Source: Selaginella moellendorffii (Eukaryota; Streptophyta; Lycopodiopsida; Selaginellales; Selaginellaceae). From it: a stretch of 64,000 bases of DNA. Below are positions 63,203-64,000 of the stretch, piece by piece (within the stretch, counting starts at the first letter, position 1; the number at the start of each line of letters is the position of its first letter). Location of the stretch: the NCBI RefSeq assembly GCF_000143415.4, contig NW_003314363.1, positions 434,001 to 498,000 on the forward strand, written 5' to 3'. Under the pieces are notes generated by a model. It was not told the origin of the DNA. It was given only the letters and a program-made list of their open reading frames with translations, and ran no database searches. The position numbers and the translations under genes are program-made.

Positions 63203-64000
63203 ATGCTGGAAGATGGAAAGTTTTACAGGCCAGCACGGAGGAGGCTCCAGCCCGACTTGGTGCACAGGAACATCACCCAGCGAGAGCCTTTCATGTACGG
63301 GACGCTCCTCTCCGACTTCCTGCCTCGCAAGAGGCCCACAGTCCTCAGGGAGAGGCCCCTCCAGGAATCCCTCGTCTCGACTCTGGTGCACAGGAAGAGG
63401 CCACCGCTGCCGCGGGAGAGGCCGATCTCCAGGTCCATGGTAGCCGACTTCCTCCACAAGCGACGAGAGCGCGAGAGACGGCCGGAAGAAGTCCACCACC
63501 ACCCGGAGAAGGTGTTTGGATCCAAAGGCTCGAGCTTGAGCAGGCGGTGCAAGTCGGCTCCTGGCCACAGCCGGAGGGAGCAAGCTCTGCTCGCCAGGCC
63601 GTCGGTCTCCGCCAGTGGAAGCCGAGAGGAGTTCTCGATGATCCGAGCTCTTATCGACGAGGTGCTGCCCAAGGAGAGAGACAAGCCGACGAAGACGAGC
63701 ACCACCACGGCGACGACGACTCCATCGCCCAAGCAGCAAAGGTGGCGGAACTACTCCGCGGTGGCCAAGCTCATGAAGAGCAAGCTGGACGTTAAGGCAG
63801 TGAAAGCAGCAGCCAGGGACGAGAAAGGTGGTGAGGTGGTGGCGTCACCTCCGCGGCCATGGCCCGTCCGACCGGCCAGCGCTCCCTTCAAGCTGTCCCC
63901 GCAGAACATGAGCCCGGACGTCCTCGCGGAGACGCTGGCGACGAAGAAGAAGAACTTCCTGCGCAAGAGACCCGCCACCGCGCCGCCGCCCCGGCCGATG
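63203..64000 (+). CDS. Basic repetitive protein of unknown function (3' end outside window)
   Basis: An open frame of 266 codons from ATG 63203 runs without stop to the window edge. Early part: MLEDGKFYRPARRRLQPDLV, then FMYGTLLSDFLPRKRPTVLR, STLVHRKRPPLPRERPISRS and MVADFLHKRRERERRP, showing a repeated (D/H)xL.RKRP theme. The later part has Thr/Ser-rich spacers, YSAVAKLMKSKLDVKAVKAA, PWPVRPASAPFKLSPQNMSP and TKKKNFLRKRPATAPPPRP. Basic and Pro-rich, it could be nuclear or microtubule-binding. Long frames on other strands (for example minus 63134-63739) are probably GC-rich shadows. Family not recognised; coding status moderately likely. Confidence 0.55.
   Translation, partial: MLEDGKFYRPARRRLQPDLVHRNITQREPFMYGTLLSDFLPRKRPTVLRERPLQESLVSTLVHRKRPPLPRERPISRSMVADFLHKRRERERRPEEVHHHPEKVFGSKGSSLSRRCKSAPGHSRREQALLARPSVSASGSREEFSMIRALIDEVLPKERDKPTKTSTTTATTTPSPKQQRWRNYSAVAKLMKSKLDVKAVKAAARDEKGGEVVASPPRPWPVRPASAPFKLSPQNMSPDVLAETLATKKKNFLRKRPATAPPPRPM

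Noticed and set aside
63134-63739. Minus-strand 201-codon frame at the right edge
   Set aside because: Competes with the plus-strand frame, which runs longer (to the edge) and has a regular basic repeat theme; I regard the minus frame as a shadow, though not with certainty.

Overview
This is a compact plant nuclear window. The suggested source is a lycophyte close to Selaginella moellendorffii. This is inferred from very short introns (about 45-85 nt) with clean GT-AG borders, chloroplast genes (an ABC1-type kinase, a MEX1-type maltose transporter), a PLS-type PPR gene, an SHM6/7-clade serine hydroxymethyltransferase, a land-plant GPAT, and two nuclear tRNA genes. No bacterial or organellar gene organisation is visible.

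The left part (about 0.6-27 kb) is a repeat-rich, rearranged zone anchored by one full ABC1K gene (650-4304). Downstream of it, a segment made of ABC1K 3' tail, forward F-box gene, ABC1K 3' pseudo-fragment, inverted F-box fragment and Ty3/gypsy relic occurs twice (about 4.2-12.1 kb and 15.5-26.8 kb). Between the two copies lie GAG-rich minisatellite arrays and an LTR/gag-like stretch. The second copy is split by a decayed 4.6 kb Ty1/copia element (18147-22747). A further F-box pseudogene sits at 31.3-32.5 kb. A tRNA-Trp gene is present in only one copy of the duplication.

The right part (27-64 kb) is gene-dense. In order it holds: a large helical-repeat-like protein (27.4-30.0 kb, +); a MEX1 homologue and an SLC4-type transporter (33.9-38.5 kb, both -); a PPR protein (+); an NFD2-like RNase III-domain protein and a WDR53-like WD40 protein (both -); tRNA-Arg(CCG); a small conserved protein (+); an NSR-like RRM protein (-); a CCHC zinc-knuckle protein (+); a PR-1 protein (-); a GPAT (-); a two-domain trihelix transcription factor (+); a HAD-family protein (+); a membrane-anchored PC-esterase/NXPE-like protein (-); SHMT (+); and a basic protein running off the right edge (+). 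Most neighbours are convergent or divergent, only 100-800 bp apart. Exon models were built by hand from splice signals, reading frame and conserved protein context, and in every multi-exon model the exons sum to a whole number of codons.

The genes look like ordinary housekeeping or specialised plant genes and not one pathway. I see no convincing new multi-gene system. The most unusual material is the F-box/ABC1K duplication with its complementary lesions and inverted repeats, the conserved insertions inside the PPR repeats, the substituted active-site residues in three enzyme-fold proteins, and the tight SLC4-MEX1 junction.
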